Positions 9,948-19,949 are shown, counted from the stretch's first letter. The stretch is DNA of 31,956 nucleotides from an uncultured Gammaproteobacteria bacterium (GCA_947258805.1 CAMYJV010000045.1:1-31956); one strand, 5' to 3'. Notes: a model not told the origin generated them from the sequence alone. Program-made: numbers and translations.

Positions 9948-11303
9948 GTGAACGTTCCAGCTGAAAGTGACACGATCTGTGCGCGGGCAACCGGCGCCGG
10001 CCGCGGTGGCATCACGGTCATCCGCGTATCGGGACCCGCCGTGCGGTCAATTGCCCGCGCGCTGACGGGCGAGGTGCCGGCGCCGAGGAAAGCGCTGCTC
10101 AGGCCTTTCCGTGATGCCGGCGGTGAGCCCATCGATACCGGCATTCTGCTGTTTTTTCCGGCGCCCGGCTCTTTTACCGGTGAGGATGTGCTGGAACTGC
10201 AGGCCCACGGTGGCGCGATGGTCTGCGAAATGCTCATGGAACGCCTGCTGCAGCTCGACGCGCGGCTGGCCGAACCGGGAGAATTTTCGCAGCGCGCTGT
10301 CCTGAACGACAAGCTCGATCTCAGCCAGGTCGAAGCCATCGCTGACCTGATCGACAGCCAGTCCCGTGCCGCCGCGAAGGCGGCGCAACGCTCCTTGAGC
10401 GGTCGGTTCTCAGAACTGGTGATGGTGCTGAACGAGCAGGTCACCCAATTACGCGTGTACGTGGAAGCGGCGCTGGACTTCCCGGAAGAGGAAACCGACT
10501 TCCTGGACGACTCGGCTCTCGGCCAGCGCCTGGGTATGGTGGGTGAGGCCTTCGACATTCTGGAAACCTCCCTGCGGCAGGGTGTGTTGTTGCGCGACGG
10601 TGTGCATGTGGTGCTGGCCGGGCGGCCGAACGCGGGCAAGTCCAGCGTGCTGAACGCGTTGGCCGGTTACGACGCGGCCATCGTCACGGAGGTGCCGGGC
10701 ACCACCCGCGACCTCGTGCGGGAGACACTGGATCTCGGCGGCCTGCCGGTGCACATCATCGACACAGCGGGCCTGCGGGACCATGCGGACCGGGTAGAGG
10801 CAGAAGGTATTCGCCGGGCTCGCTCACAACTCGCGACGGCCGACCACGCGCTGCTGATCGTCGATGCCACAAGCCCGTGGCAGGAAACGCTGCCGGAGCT
10901 CGTGGCAGAACTGCCGGACGGCCTGCATTACACCGTGGTCGTCAACAAGATAGATCTCAGCGACGAAGAGCCAGGGCGGGACCCCGAGCTGGCCGACCGG
11001 GTGTTCGTATCAGCGCTGACTCTTGCGGGTATCGACGCGCTCGCCGAGCAACTGAAACTACGCCTGGGCTTCGAAGCGCCGGGGGAGGGCACCGTGATTG
11101 CCCGGCAGCGCCACCTCGATGCGTTGCGCCGGGCCCGGGCGCATTTCGAACAAGGCTGCCAGCAGCTCAAGCTTCACCGCGCGGGCGAACTGCTGGCCGC
11201 CGATCTGCTCGAAGTGCAGAATGCATTGGCGGAAATCACCGGCGAGTTCACGAGTGACGATCTTCTCGGCGAGATCTTTGCGAATTTCTGTATCGGGAAA
11301 TAG
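9948..11303 (+). CDS. mnmE: tRNA uridine-5-carboxymethylaminomethyl modification GTPase MnmE
   Basis: With MnmG it installs the cmnm5 group on U34 of tRNAs. The product has 451 residues (E. coli 454). The N-terminal folate-binding domain has SDTICARATGAGRGG and FTGEDVLELQAHGG. The G domain shows GRPNAGKS (G1), GTTRD (G2), DTAGLRD (G3) and NKID (G4). The C-terminus is FCIGK with the catalytic Cys. The start is GTG at 9948, aligning with the family N-terminus; the longer open frame upstream runs through the 5' end of the divergent hydrolase gene and is not conserved. The partner mnmG lies downstream, separated by a minus-strand gene. Confidence 0.96.
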   Translation: MNVPAESDTICARATGAGRGGITVIRVSGPAVRSIARALTGEVPAPRKALLRPFRDAGGEPIDTGILLFFPAPGSFTGEDVLELQAHGGAMVCEMLMERLLQLDARLAEPGEFSQRAVLNDKLDLSQVEAIADLIDSQSRAAAKAAQRSLSGRFSELVMVLNEQVTQLRVYVEAALDFPEEETDFLDDSALGQRLGMVGEAFDILETSLRQGVLLRDGVHVVLAGRPNAGKSSVLNALAGYDAAIVTEVPGTTRDLVRETLDLGGLPVHIIDTAGLRDHADRVEAEGIRRARSQLATADHALLIVDATSPWQETLPELVAELPDGLHYTVVVNKIDLSDEEPGRDPELADRVFVSALTLAGIDALAEQLKLRLGFEAPGEGTVIARQRHLDALRRARAHFEQGCQQLKLHRAGELLAADLLEVQNALAEITGEFTSDDLLGEIFANFCIGK

Positions 11304-11470
11304 CCGCAGCGTGAGGCTGATGCAGAATGGCCGAGCCAACTCGCCGCGGCCGCATAAAAGTTTTCACGAGCATCCAGTAAGTGAATGCGTGGAGCCATGA
11401 AGACGATACGTCATCTCTACGGTGTGCACTGCTGTTTGGTGCGGTTGTCTTCTTGTCTGGATGTGGCCCG

Positions 11471-12646
11471 TCAGCCCTGGGACGGGCGGAGTTCCCGCAC
11501 TTCGGCTTCCATGACCTCCGGCGTGCCGCTCAACACCACCCGGTTGCGGCCTTCGGCTTTTGCTTCATACAGCGCATCGTCGGCGCGGGCCAGCCACTCC
11601 GGCACCGTTTCACCGCGCCGGTATTCGGCCACGCCAACTGAAACGGTCACCCGGTAGAGCTCGTCGAAGGGTTGATCAGCAACGCTCGAACGCATGCGAT
11701 CGGCGCAGATGCCGGCCCCGGCCAGCGGCGTGCCTGGCAGGATTGCGATGAACTCTTCGCCCCCAAAACGGCCGAGGGAACGCCGATGGTCACAGGGTTC
11801 AATGGCATCCATTGCCCGCAGTTCCGACCGCGCCCGCTTGGCAAACTGCTTCAGCACCCGGTCGCCAATCAGGTGCCCGTGTTCGTCATTTAGCACTTTG
11901 AAGTGATCGAGATCGAGTATGCACACGGAAACCGGTGTGTTGGTGCGATCAGCGCGGCCCTTTTCGCGCGCCAGCGTGTCCATGATGGCGTGTCGATTGT
12001 AAGACTTGGTCAGCTGATCGCGTTCTGCGATGCGCACGACCTTCTGAATGGTCTGGCGCAGCTCCAGGTTTCGGTCCTGCAGGCTGCGGCGCAGGTCATG
12101 CAGGTAGTGGGCGGACATCACGAGCCAGCCCATCACGCCCAGGTAGGTCACGAGGTTCAGCAGTTCCGGTTGCCAGTCGCCGCGGCCGAGACCATAGCGC
12201 AGCGCGGTGGCGCCCGCGTAGGCCGCACCGGCCGCCAGCGCGAGTCTGATGAACGCACGCTGGCGCATCTGAAACAGTGCGTAGAGGTTGGCGCACAGGA
12301 ACATGCCCAGGGACAGCTGGGTGCCACCGACGGTGAAGATGCAGAAAGTCGTCGCCCAGCCGATGCCGAGCAGGCTCTGCGCCGCGGCCATGCCCTCGGG
12401 TGACAGCTCGGCCGCCGCGCTGGAGCGGGCAATGCCAAAGAACAGCGCGTTGGTGGCGGTAATGCCGGTCAGCAACACGAGGGCCCCTGGTGCGACGATT
12501 GCCGTCTGGCCGGCCGCCGCGCTGAGCCACGCGATCGCCGCCCACAGCAGGTACAGGGCCAGGCCCATGGCAAACTGCCGCATCGGCCGGGGCGCCTGCT
12601 CGGCTGCGGGGATTTGCTCTGCGTCGTTCAGGCGGTCCGCGGGCAT
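11471..12646 (-). CDS. Membrane-anchored GGDEF diguanylate cyclase
   Basis: Makes cyclic di-GMP from GTP. Using ATG at 12646, preceded by GGAG at a good distance, gives 391 residues; ATGs at 12685 and 12712 would extend it but lack ribosome-binding sites. About six hydrophobic helices fill residues 22-180 (for example GLALYLLWAAIAWLSAA). A short coiled linker (LQDRNLELRQTIQKVV) leads into the cyclase: DQLTKSYNRHAI, DLDHFKVLND and active site GRFGGEEF (GGEEF about 295-299). No RxxD inhibitory site stands at the usual place before GGEEF, so product inhibition may be absent. The input domain is unassigned. It is convergent with mnmE and divergent from mnmG. Confidence 0.9.
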   Translation of the reverse strand: MPADRLNDAEQIPAAEQAPRPMRQFAMGLALYLLWAAIAWLSAAAGQTAIVAPGALVLLTGITATNALFFGIARSSAAAELSPEGMAAAQSLLGIGWATTFCIFTVGGTQLSLGMFLCANLYALFQMRQRAFIRLALAAGAAYAGATALRYGLGRGDWQPELLNLVTYLGVMGWLVMSAHYLHDLRRSLQDRNLELRQTIQKVVRIAERDQLTKSYNRHAIMDTLAREKGRADRTNTPVSVCILDLDHFKVLNDEHGHLIGDRVLKQFAKRARSELRAMDAIEPCDHRRSLGRFGGEEFIAILPGTPLAGAGICADRMRSSVADQPFDELYRVTVSVGVAEYRRGETVPEWLARADDALYEAKAEGRNRVVLSGTPEVMEAEVRELRPSQG

Positions 12647-12786
12647 GTGACAGGCTCCGCAACACGGTTTTCGGACATATTTCATAAGCTTCGCAGAGCT
12701 GCGGCCCGGCATCCGTGAAGCAGGTCCCAGACGGTGCGAGCGTAGCGCCGCAACAGGTAGAATTCCGGCCCCCGAGGAGCCCCTTC

Positions 12787-14688
12787 ATGCAGCAGCGCGA
12801 ATTCGACGTGATCGTGGTTGGCGGTGGCCACGCCGGCACCGAGGCGGCTGCGGCCGCGGCCCGCATGGGCGCGCGCACGCTGTTGCTGACCCAGAATCTC
12901 GAAACCGTGGGCCAGATGAGCTGCAATCCGGCCATCGGCGGCATCGGCAAAGGCCATCTCGCCCGGGAAATCGATGCGCTGGGCGGCATCATGGCCCGGG
13001 CCGCCGACCGGGCGGGTATTCACTTTCGCACCCTGAACGCGAGCAAGGGCGCGGCGGTTCGCGCCACCCGCGCGCAAGCTGACCGCGTGCTGTACCGGCA
13101 GGCCGTGCGGGCGTTTCTCGACGCGCACCCCAATCTCACCCTGTTCCAGCAGGGTGTTGAAGACCTGGAGCTCAGCGGCGACGGGGTAACCGGCGTGGTC
13201 ACCCAAATGGGCCTGCGCTTCCGCGCGCGGGCCGTCGTGTTGACGGTGGGTACCTTCCTGGCCGGGAAGATTCACGTGGGACAGGAGCAAACGGCCGGTG
13301 GCCGCGCCGGCGATCCACCGGCCCAGAATTTGGCCGAGCGATTGCGGGAATTGCCGCTGCGAGCAGGGCGCCTGAAGACGGGCACACCGCCGCGTATCGA
13401 CGGTCGCACGGTGAATTTCGCGGTGATGACCGAACAGCCGGGAGACGATCCGCGACCCGTATTCTCTTTTATCGGCCGGCGCAGCGATCACCCGCGCCAG
13501 ACTAGCTGCTTTATCACGCGCACCACCGAGCGGGCCCACGACATCATTCGCGCCGGGCTCGACCGCTCGCCGATGTTCAGCGGTGCCATCGAAGGCGTTG
13601 GCCCGCGCTACTGCCCGTCTATCGAAGACAAGGTCGTGCGCTTTGCCGAGCGCACCAGTCACCAGATCTTCGTCGAACCGGAAGGGCTCGATACCCGGGA
13701 GCTGTACCCGAACGGGATTTCCACCAGCCTGCCGTACGACGTGCAGGAGGCCATGATCGCTGCCATCCCGGGCTTCGAGACCGCGCAGATCACCCGGCCG
13801 GGCTACGCCATCGAGTACGACTACTTCGACCCCCGCGACCTGCGCATGAGCCTGGAAAGCCGCTGCCTGCCAGGGCTCTACCTGGCCGGGCAGATCAACG
13901 GCACCACCGGTTACGAAGAAGCCGGCGCGCAGGGCTTGCTGGCCGGCATCAACGCAGCCCTTGCCGTGCGGGGCGATGCGTCCTGGTGCCCCGGCCGCGA
14001 CGAGGCCTACATCGGCGTGCTGGTGGACGATCTTGTCACCCGCGGCACCACCGAGCCTTACCGTATGTTCACCAGTCGCGCCGAACACCGGCTGCTGTTG
14101 CGCGAAGACAATGCAGACCTGCGCCTCACGCCGAAGGGCCGCGAGCTGGGCCTGGTCGACGACGAGCGCTGGCAGTCGTTCACACACAAGCGTGACGCAA
14201 TCGAGAAGGAACTCGAACGCCTGGGGCAACAACTGGTGCGGCCCGAGGCCTTGTCGAAGCAAGACACCGAGCAGCTCGGTGGGACGTTGCGCCGCGAAGC
14301 GTTCGCGATCGACCTGTTGCGTCGCCCGGAGACCGGCTATGCGGCGCTGACCAGCCTGCCGGTGGTGGGGCGGCGCTCGGCACCGGCTGACGAAGTTCCC
14401 GAGCAGGCGGAACAGATCGACGCGCAGGTAGAAATCCAGACGCGCTACGCCGGTTACCTGAAACGCCAGCGCGCCGAAATCGACAAGCAGCGCCGCCACG
14501 CCGACACCCTGCTGCCGGAAGACCTCGACTACGCCGCCGTGCGCGGCCTGTCCCACGAAGTGCGGCAGAAGCTCACGGATCATCGCCCCGCGACGGTAGG
14601 GCAGGCCGGGCGCATTGCCGGCGTCACCCCGGCAGCGGTATCGCTGCTGCTGGTGCACATGAAGAAACGCGAGCGCCGCAGCGCGTGA
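12787..14688 (+). CDS. mnmG: tRNA uridine-5-carboxymethylaminomethyl modification enzyme MnmG (GidA)
   Basis: FAD-dependent partner of MnmE in wobble-uridine modification. It has 633 residues (E. coli 629). The FAD dinucleotide-binding motif [19 protein letters not shown] is at about 9-27. The family signature [22 protein letters not shown] follows, and [21 protein letters not shown] lies near residue 370. The C-terminal helical domain ends in [12 protein letters not shown] at 12787 is preceded by GAGGAG; the longer open frame upstream is not conserved. A TAGAAT hexamer at 12758-12763 might be a -10 element but lacks a good -35. Its TGA overlaps the ATG of the downstream oligopeptide-binding lipoprotein gene, suggesting translational coupling. 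Confidence 0.97.
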   Translation: MQQREFDVIVVGGGHAGTEAAAAAARMGARTLLLTQNLETVGQMSCNPAIGGIGKGHLAREIDALGGIMARAADRAGIHFRTLNASKGAAVRATRAQADRVLYRQAVRAFLDAHPNLTLFQQGVEDLELSGDGVTGVVTQMGLRFRARAVVLTVGTFLAGKIHVGQEQTAGGRAGDPPAQNLAERLRELPLRAGRLKTGTPPRIDGRTVNFAVMTEQPGDDPRPVFSFIGRRSDHPRQTSCFITRTTERAHDIIRAGLDRSPMFSGAIEGVGPRYCPSIEDKVVRFAERTSHQIFVEPEGLDTRELYPNGISTSLPYDVQEAMIAAIPGFETAQITRPGYAIEYDYFDPRDLRMSLESRCLPGLYLAGQINGTTGYEEAGAQGLLAGINAALAVRGDASWCPGRDEAYIGVLVDDLVTRGTTEPYRMFTSRAEHRLLLREDNADLRLTPKGRELGLVDDERWQSFTHKRDAIEKELERLGQQLVRPEALSKQDTEQLGGTLRREAFAIDLLRRPETGYAALTSLPVVGRRSAPADEVPEQAEQIDAQVEIQTRYAGYLKRQRAEIDKQRRHADTLLPEDLDYAAVRGLSHEVRQKLTDHRPATVGQAGRIAGVTPAAVSLLLVHMKKRERRSA

Positions 14689-16331
14689 TGCGAATCCGGG
14701 TGAAGCTGGCTGGCGCGGCCCTGGCTGCGGGTCTCCTCGTGGTCGCCTGTGGCCCGGCTGAAGACGCGCCGGCGCCGACACCGGTTGGTGGTGCGGCCGG
14801 AGCCGAGCGTGCCGCGGTGCAGATCCTGCGTGTGGGCAACGGCGCCGAACCCCAGACCCTGGATCCCCATCGGGCCGAAGGAGTGCCGGAGTCGAACATC
14901 CTGCGGGACCTGTTCGAAGGGCTGGTCGGCGAAGCGCCCGACGGCAGCCTGGTACCCGGCGCAGCGGAATCGTGGACCATCAGCGACGACGGGCTGCTCT
15001 ATACCTTCAGGATTCGCGCCGACGCGCGCTGGAGCAACGGCGCGCCGGTCACCGCCCGCGACTTCGAGTTTGGCCTGCGGCGCGCCGTAAACCCGGCGAC
15101 GCTGTCGGTGTACTCGAGCGTGCTGTTCCCGATCGTGAATGCGGAGGCCATCGTCGATGGTGAGCTGCCCCCGGCGCAGCTGGGCGTGCGCGCGGTCGAT
15201 GATCGGACGCTGGAGATCCGGCTGAACTCGCCCACACCCTACCTGCTCGGCTTGCTGACGCACTCCACGACTTACCCGGTCTACGCGCCGAACCTGGACG
15301 AACACGGCCAGCGCTTCGCCCGGCCCGGCAAGCTGGTGAGCAACGGTGCCTATCAGCTCAGCGAGTGGGTCGTGCAGTCGCACGTGCGCCTGGCGCGAAA
15401 TCCCAACTACTGGGACGATGCCGGCACCGAAATCGACGAGGTCTGGTACTACGCGATTGAAAACCCGGACGCGGAACTGAAACGCTATCGCGCCGGCGAA
15501 CTGGATATCACCGACGGGCTGCCTTACAACCAGCTGAAATGGGTGCGCGAGAATCTCGCCGACGAACTGGTGATCGACCCGTGGTTCGGCAGCTACTACT
15601 TCGGCTTCAACCTCTCCAGGCCGCCCTTCGAGAACGCGAAAGACCTGCGCACCGCGCTGGCCACGGCCATCGACCGCGACATCATCACCAAGAGCGTGAC
15701 CAATGCCGGGGAGATTGCCGCTTACGGCTGGGTGCCGCCCGCGGCCGGTTACACCGGCCAGCAGCCGGCGTGGGCCGACTGGACTCAGGCAGAGCGGAAC
15801 GCGGAGGCCCGCCGGCCCTATGCGCAGGCGGGGTATTCCGCGGAGAACCCGCTGCGCGTGGAAGTGCTCTACAACACCAACGAAAACCACAAGCGCATCA
15901 GCGTGGCCATCGCGTCCATGTGGAAAGAGCAGCTGGGGGTGGAGACCAGCCTGGTAAACCAGGAGTGGAAAGTCTTCCTGGATACTAAGAATCGCAGGGA
16001 AGATACCCAGGTGTTCCGTGCCGGCTGGATCGGCGACTACGACGATGCGTACAGCTTTGCGCAGCTGATGCACTCGAAGAATGCGCAGAACGATTCCGCG
16101 TACCTGAACGCGACCTACGATGAGCTGCTGGATCGCTCGGCGCGCGAGCTCGACACCGAAAAGCGTATCGCGTTGCTGGAAGCAGCCGAGCGCGAGCTGC
16201 TCGAAGACCTGCCCATCATCCCGATCTATTTCTACGTGTCGAAGCACCTGGTGAAACCGTGGGTGGGTGGCTGGACTCCCAATGTGATGGACCGGCATCC
16301 GAAGAAAGACTTCCATATCCTGAGCCACTGA
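14688..16331 (+). CDS. oppA: Peptide ABC transporter substrate-binding lipoprotein (OppA family)
   Basis: Captures oligopeptides in the periplasm for the OppBC permease; in some bacteria this family also serves murein-peptide recycling. It has 547 residues. A lipoprotein signal ends in the lipobox LLVVAC with Cys21 as the lipidation site, so it is membrane-anchored rather than freely soluble as in E. coli OppA. The SBP_bac_5 fold is seen in QTLDPHRAEGVPESNILRDL, ARWSNGAPVTARDFEFGLRR and ALATAIDRD. The start ATG overlaps the mnmG stop (TGATG). The permease genes follow after 57 bp. An alternative is a dipeptide or MppA-like specificity, but the downstream OppB and OppF resemblance favours oligopeptides. 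Confidence 0.93.
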   Translation: MRIRVKLAGAALAAGLLVVACGPAEDAPAPTPVGGAAGAERAAVQILRVGNGAEPQTLDPHRAEGVPESNILRDLFEGLVGEAPDGSLVPGAAESWTISDDGLLYTFRIRADARWSNGAPVTARDFEFGLRRAVNPATLSVYSSVLFPIVNAEAIVDGELPPAQLGVRAVDDRTLEIRLNSPTPYLLGLLTHSTTYPVYAPNLDEHGQRFARPGKLVSNGAYQLSEWVVQSHVRLARNPNYWDDAGTEIDEVWYYAIENPDAELKRYRAGELDITDGLPYNQLKWVRENLADELVIDPWFGSYYFGFNLSRPPFENAKDLRTALATAIDRDIITKSVTNAGEIAAYGWVPPAAGYTGQQPAWADWTQAERNAEARRPYAQAGYSAENPLRVEVLYNTNENHKRISVAIASMWKEQLGVETSLVNQEWKVFLDTKNRREDTQVFRAGWIGDYDDAYSFAQLMHSKNAQNDSAYLNATYDELLDRSARELDTEKRIALLEAAERELLEDLPIIPIYFYVSKHLVKPWVGGWTPNVMDRHPKKDFHILSH

Positions 16332-16388
16332 CGGCGCAGTTCGCCAGACCGGTTGCCGAGCAGCGCTCCGGGGCCCCAGAATCGCCGG

Positions 16389-17312
16389 GTGCTTCGTTTC
16401 GCCATTCAGCGCCTGCTCGGCGCAGTACCCACGCTGCTGGTGCTCATAGCGATAGCCTTTTTCCTGATCCGGCTGGCGCCCGGCGGCCCCTTCGACACGG
16501 AAAAAAGCCTGCCGCCGGAAATCGAAGCCAACCTGCGCGCCGCCTACAACCTTGACGAACCGCTGCCGATGCAGCTGGGCCGTTACCTGTGGAACCTGGC
16601 CCAGGGCGATTTCGGCCCGTCCTTCCAGTACCGCGATTTCACGGTCACAGAGCTCATCGCCACTGGTTTCCCGGTGTCGCTTCGCCTGGGTTCCCTGGCC
16701 ATGGCCCTCGCACTTTTGCTGGGCATCAGCGCCGGCACGCTGGCGGCCCTGCGCCAGAACCGGCCGGCGGACTACACGATCATGGGCGCGGCGATGACCG
16801 GTATTTCCATTCCGAATTTCGTGCTCGCACCGTTGCTGGTGCTGGTGTTTGCGGTGTGGCTGCGCTGGCTGCCGGCTGGCGGTCTGGGTGACGGGTCCCT
16901 GCGGTATGTCGTGCTGCCGGTCATTGCACTGGCCCTGCCCCAGGTGGCCTACATTGCGCGCCTGACCCGCGGCAGCATGATCGAAGTCTTGCGCAGTCCG
17001 TTCATCCGCACCGCGCGGGCACAGGGTTTGCCCACCCGCACCGTGATTCTGCGCCACGCGTTGAAACCCGCCCTGCTGCCTGTGGTTTCCTACCTCGGCC
17101 CGGCGCTGGCGGCCATCATCACCGGCTCGGTAGTCGTCGAACAGATTTTCGGTGTCCCGGGCCTCGGCCGGTTCTTCGTGCAGGGTGCGCTGAACCGCGA
17201 CTACACGTTGGTGATGGGCGTGGTGGTGTTCTACGGATCGTTGATTATCGCGCTGAATTTCCTGGTTGACCTGGTGTACGGCTGGCTCGACCCGCGGCTG
17301 CGCCACGGATGA
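16389..17312 (+). CDS. oppB: Oligopeptide ABC transporter permease OppB
   Basis: Inner-membrane subunit of the peptide importer. It has 307 residues (E. coli OppB 306). An N-terminal helix MLRFAIQRLLGAVPTLLVLIA leads into RLAPGGPFDTEKSLPPEI. The permease core has FPVSLRLGS, the EAA-type loop ARAQGLPTRTVILRHALKPALLPV and GALNRDYTLVMG. The GTG start at 16389 aligns exactly with the E. coli N-terminus, whereas an upstream in-frame TTG at 16353 adds a non-conserved leader. No clear ribosome-binding site. Its TGA overlaps the oppC ATG (ATGA). Confidence 0.95.
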   Translation: MLRFAIQRLLGAVPTLLVLIAIAFFLIRLAPGGPFDTEKSLPPEIEANLRAAYNLDEPLPMQLGRYLWNLAQGDFGPSFQYRDFTVTELIATGFPVSLRLGSLAMALALLLGISAGTLAALRQNRPADYTIMGAAMTGISIPNFVLAPLLVLVFAVWLRWLPAGGLGDGSLRYVVLPVIALALPQVAYIARLTRGSMIEVLRSPFIRTARAQGLPTRTVILRHALKPALLPVVSYLGPALAAIITGSVVVEQIFGVPGLGRFFVQGALNRDYTLVMGVVVFYGSLIIALNFLVDLVYGWLDPRLRHG

Positions 17313-18193
17313 GCGTGGTGGCCCGCACCGTCGCCCCTCCGGGCCGCAGCCTCTGGTCCGATGCATGGGTGATCCTGCGCCGCAACCGCGCGGCGATGAC
17401 GGCGCTGTGCCTGCTGACCGGCATGACGGTGCTGGTCCTGGTTGGGCCTTTCCTCAGCCCCTATACCTACGACGGCACAGACTGGGACCAGGTGTCCTCG
17501 CCGCCATCCTTCGCCAACGGCCACTGGTTCGGCACCGATGGCCTGGGTCGCGACCTGTTCGTGCGCACGTTGTACGGTGGGCGCATCTCGCTGCTGGTTG
17601 GCGCGGTCGCTACCGCGGTGTCGCTGTTGATCGGCATCAGCTACGGCGCAGTGGCCGGCTACGTGGGCGGGCGCACCGACCAGTTGATGATGCGAATCGT
17701 CGACATCCTGTACGCGCTGCCGTTCATGTTCCTGGTGATCCTGCTGATGGTGCTGTTCGGCCGCAACATCGTGCTGATCTTCTTTGCCATCGGCGCCATC
17801 AACTGGCTCGACATGGCGCGCATCGTGCGCGGCCAGGCCCTGGCCCTGCGCGGCAAGGAATATGTGGAGGCTGCCCGGGCCGGTGGGGTGCGCTCCGGGC
17901 GCATCATTCGCCGCCACATCGTGCCGAACCTGCTCGGCGTGGTGATCATCTACGCCACGCTCACCGTGCCGCAGGTCATCCTGGTGGAATCCTTCCTGAG
18001 CTTCCTCGGCCTCGGCGTGCAGGAACCGATGACGTCCTGGGGCGCGCTGGTGAACGAGGGTGCGCAGGAACTGGAGAACGCGCCTTGGATGCTGCTGTTC
18101 CCGGCGGTGGCGCTGGCGATGACACTCTTTTGTTTCAACTTCGTTGGTGACGGTTTGCGCGACGCGCTGGACCCGCGAGATCGCAGCGCATGA
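17309..18193 (+). CDS. oppC: Oligopeptide ABC transporter permease OppC
   Basis: Second permease subunit, 294 residues. It has an N-terminal cytoplasmic segment (SLWSDAWVILRRNRAAM), then a first helix and a periplasmic section with HWFGTDGLGRDLFVRTLYGGRISLLVG, the hallmark of OppC/DppC. The EAA loop is [24 protein letters not shown]. The C-terminus NFVGDGLRDALDPR is typical. ATG overlaps the oppB stop and its own TGA overlaps the next ATG, so oppB-oppC-oppDF form a tightly coupled run. Confidence 0.95.
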   Translation: MSVVARTVAPPGRSLWSDAWVILRRNRAAMTALCLLTGMTVLVLVGPFLSPYTYDGTDWDQVSSPPSFANGHWFGTDGLGRDLFVRTLYGGRISLLVGAVATAVSLLIGISYGAVAGYVGGRTDQLMMRIVDILYALPFMFLVILLMVLFGRNIVLIFFAIGAINWLDMARIVRGQALALRGKEYVEAARAGGVRSGRIIRRHIVPNLLGVVIIYATLTVPQVILVESFLSFLGLGVQEPMTSWGALVNEGAQELENAPWMLLFPAVALAMTLFCFNFVGDGLRDALDPRDRSA

Positions 18194-19946
18194 CTGCGGG
18201 GGCCCTGTTGCACGTCGCCGACCTCCACGTGCGCTTCGCAACGCCCGACGGCTACGTGCGGGCAGTGCGCGGCCTGAATTTCGAACTCGCGGCCGGGGAG
18301 AGTCTCGGCATCGTCGGCGAGTCCGGTTCCGGCAAGAGCCAGAGTGTGCTGGCGCTGATTGGCCTGCTGGCCGACAACGGTCAGGCCCGCGGCACCGCCC
18401 ACTTCGGCGACCGGGAACTGCTGTCGTTGCCGCCACGCGAGCTGGTTGCACTGCGCGGCGCCGAGATCGCGATGGTGTTCCAGGATCCGATGACGGCGCT
18501 CAATCCCTATCTCAGCATCGGCGCACAGATGAGCCTTGTGCTGCGCCGGCACGAAGGTGCCAATGCGGCGGCCGCCCGCACGCGGTGCATCGACATGCTC
18601 GAGGCCGTGAAGCTCAGCGACGCGAAGCGCCGGCTGGATATGTATCCCCACGAACTGTCGGGCGGCCACCGCGCCTGCTGATCGCGGACGAACCCACTAC
18701 CGCGCTGGACGTCACGGTCCAGGCGCAGATTCTTGCGTTGATTTCTGAACTGCGCGACCAGCTCGACACCTCGATTCTTTTAATTACGCATGACCTCGGC
18801 GTGGTGGCGGGGCACTGCGACCGAGTGCTGGTGATGGAGCAGGGCCAGCGTCGCGACTACGGCACCGTCGACCAGGTGTTTCACGCACCGACCCACCACT
18901 ACACGCGCAAACTGCTGGCGGCCGTGCCGCGCGTTGACGCGCCGGGCCGGCAGGGTGACCTGCCGGGGGGTGACGCATTGCTGCGCGTTCAGGACCTCAG
19001 CGTGAGTTTTCGCCTGCCGCCGGACCACTGGCCGGGGCGGGCGCGGCAGCTCAAGGCGGTGAACCGGGTGAGCTTCGAGCTCGCGCCGGGTGAGACCCTG
19101 GGCGTAGTGGGCGAGTCCGGTTGCGGCAAGTCCAGCCTCGCCCGCGCAGTATTGCGCCTGGTGCCGGCCAGCACCGGCACCGTTAGCCTGCTGGGCCGCG
19201 AACTGTTGCCGCTGCACGGCGCCGACCTGCGCGCGGCGCGCCGCGATCTGCAGGTGGTGTTCCAGGATCCGCTGGCGTCGCTGGACCCGCGCATGACCGT
19301 GCGCGATATCGTTGCCGAGCCGCTGGAAAGCTTTCGGCCGGATCTGTCGCGCGATGAAGTCACGCAAAGAGTCGCCAGGCTGCTCGAACGCGTGGGCCTG
19401 GAGCCGGCGCACCTGAACCGTTATCCGCATGAATTCTCCGGCGGTCAGAGCCAGCGCATCGGCATTGCCCGTGCGCTCGTGTGTGAGCCGAAGTTGGTCA
19501 TCTGCGACGAGGCGGTCAGCGCGCTGGACGTATCGGTGCAGGCCCAGATCATCGACCTTCTGCTCGACCTGCAGGGCGAGCTCGGCCTCGCGCTGGTCTT
19601 CATCGCCCACGACCTGGCGGTGGTCCGCCAGCTCAGCCACCGCGTGCTGGTGATGTACCTCGGTCGCATTGTAGAAGTGGCCGCAGCTGACCAGCTATAT
19701 GAAGCCCCACGTCATCCGTACACACAGGCCTTGCTGCAGGCGGTGCCGGTGCCGGACCCGGCAGTGGAGCGCGGTCGCCAACGCCAACTCCTGTCCGGCG
19801 ACGTCCCGTCGCCCCTGTCGCCACCGTCGGGTTGCGCCTTCCGAACCCGTTGCCCGTTCGCGGAGTCACGCTGCGCCGCCGAACTTCCGGCGTTGCGCGA
19901 ACTCGACGGCAGCCTGGTGGCGTGCCACTACGCCGAGGAAATCTGA
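18190..19946 (+). pseudogene. Fused OppD-OppF peptide transporter ATPase, broken by a small deletion with frameshift
   Basis: Two ABC ATPase domains in one gene. Domain 1 (ATG at 18190, overlapping the oppC stop) has Walker A GESGSGKS (43-50), Q-loop VFQDPMTALNPYLS and MYPHELSGG. The frame then breaks at about 18666, and a different frame resumes with [22 protein letters not shown]. Roughly 13 residues that normally follow LSGG (the MRQRVMIA-type helix) are missing, and about 40 nt (3n+1) are lost. Domain 2 is intact and OppF-like: GESGCGKSS, YPHEFSGGQSQRIGIARAL, ICDEAVSALD (Ala where Pro is usual), ending with the Cys-rich GCAFRTRCPFAESRC tail. As read, only a 163-residue fragment forms from the ATG. 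Sequencing or assembly error is a serious alternative, because the rest of the operon is intact. Confidence 0.88.
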
Positions 19947-19949
19947 TGA

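Noticed and set aside
11466..11487. GCCCGTC/GACGGGC hairpin as a terminator for the mnmE-cyclase convergence
   Set aside because: The stem is perfect but lies mostly within the last codons of the cyclase gene, with no T-tract on either strand.
13271..13286. TTCACGTGGGACA in mnmG as a parS site
   Set aside because: Only about 12 of 16 positions match and the arms are asymmetric; likely coding coincidence.
12682..17366. Very long minus-strand open frames opposite mnmG and the opp genes (up to 928 codons)
   Set aside because: High GC gives few stop codons in the antisense frame. The translations are low-complexity, rich in Arg, His and Gln, with no domain motifs, and they lie opposite strongly conserved genes.
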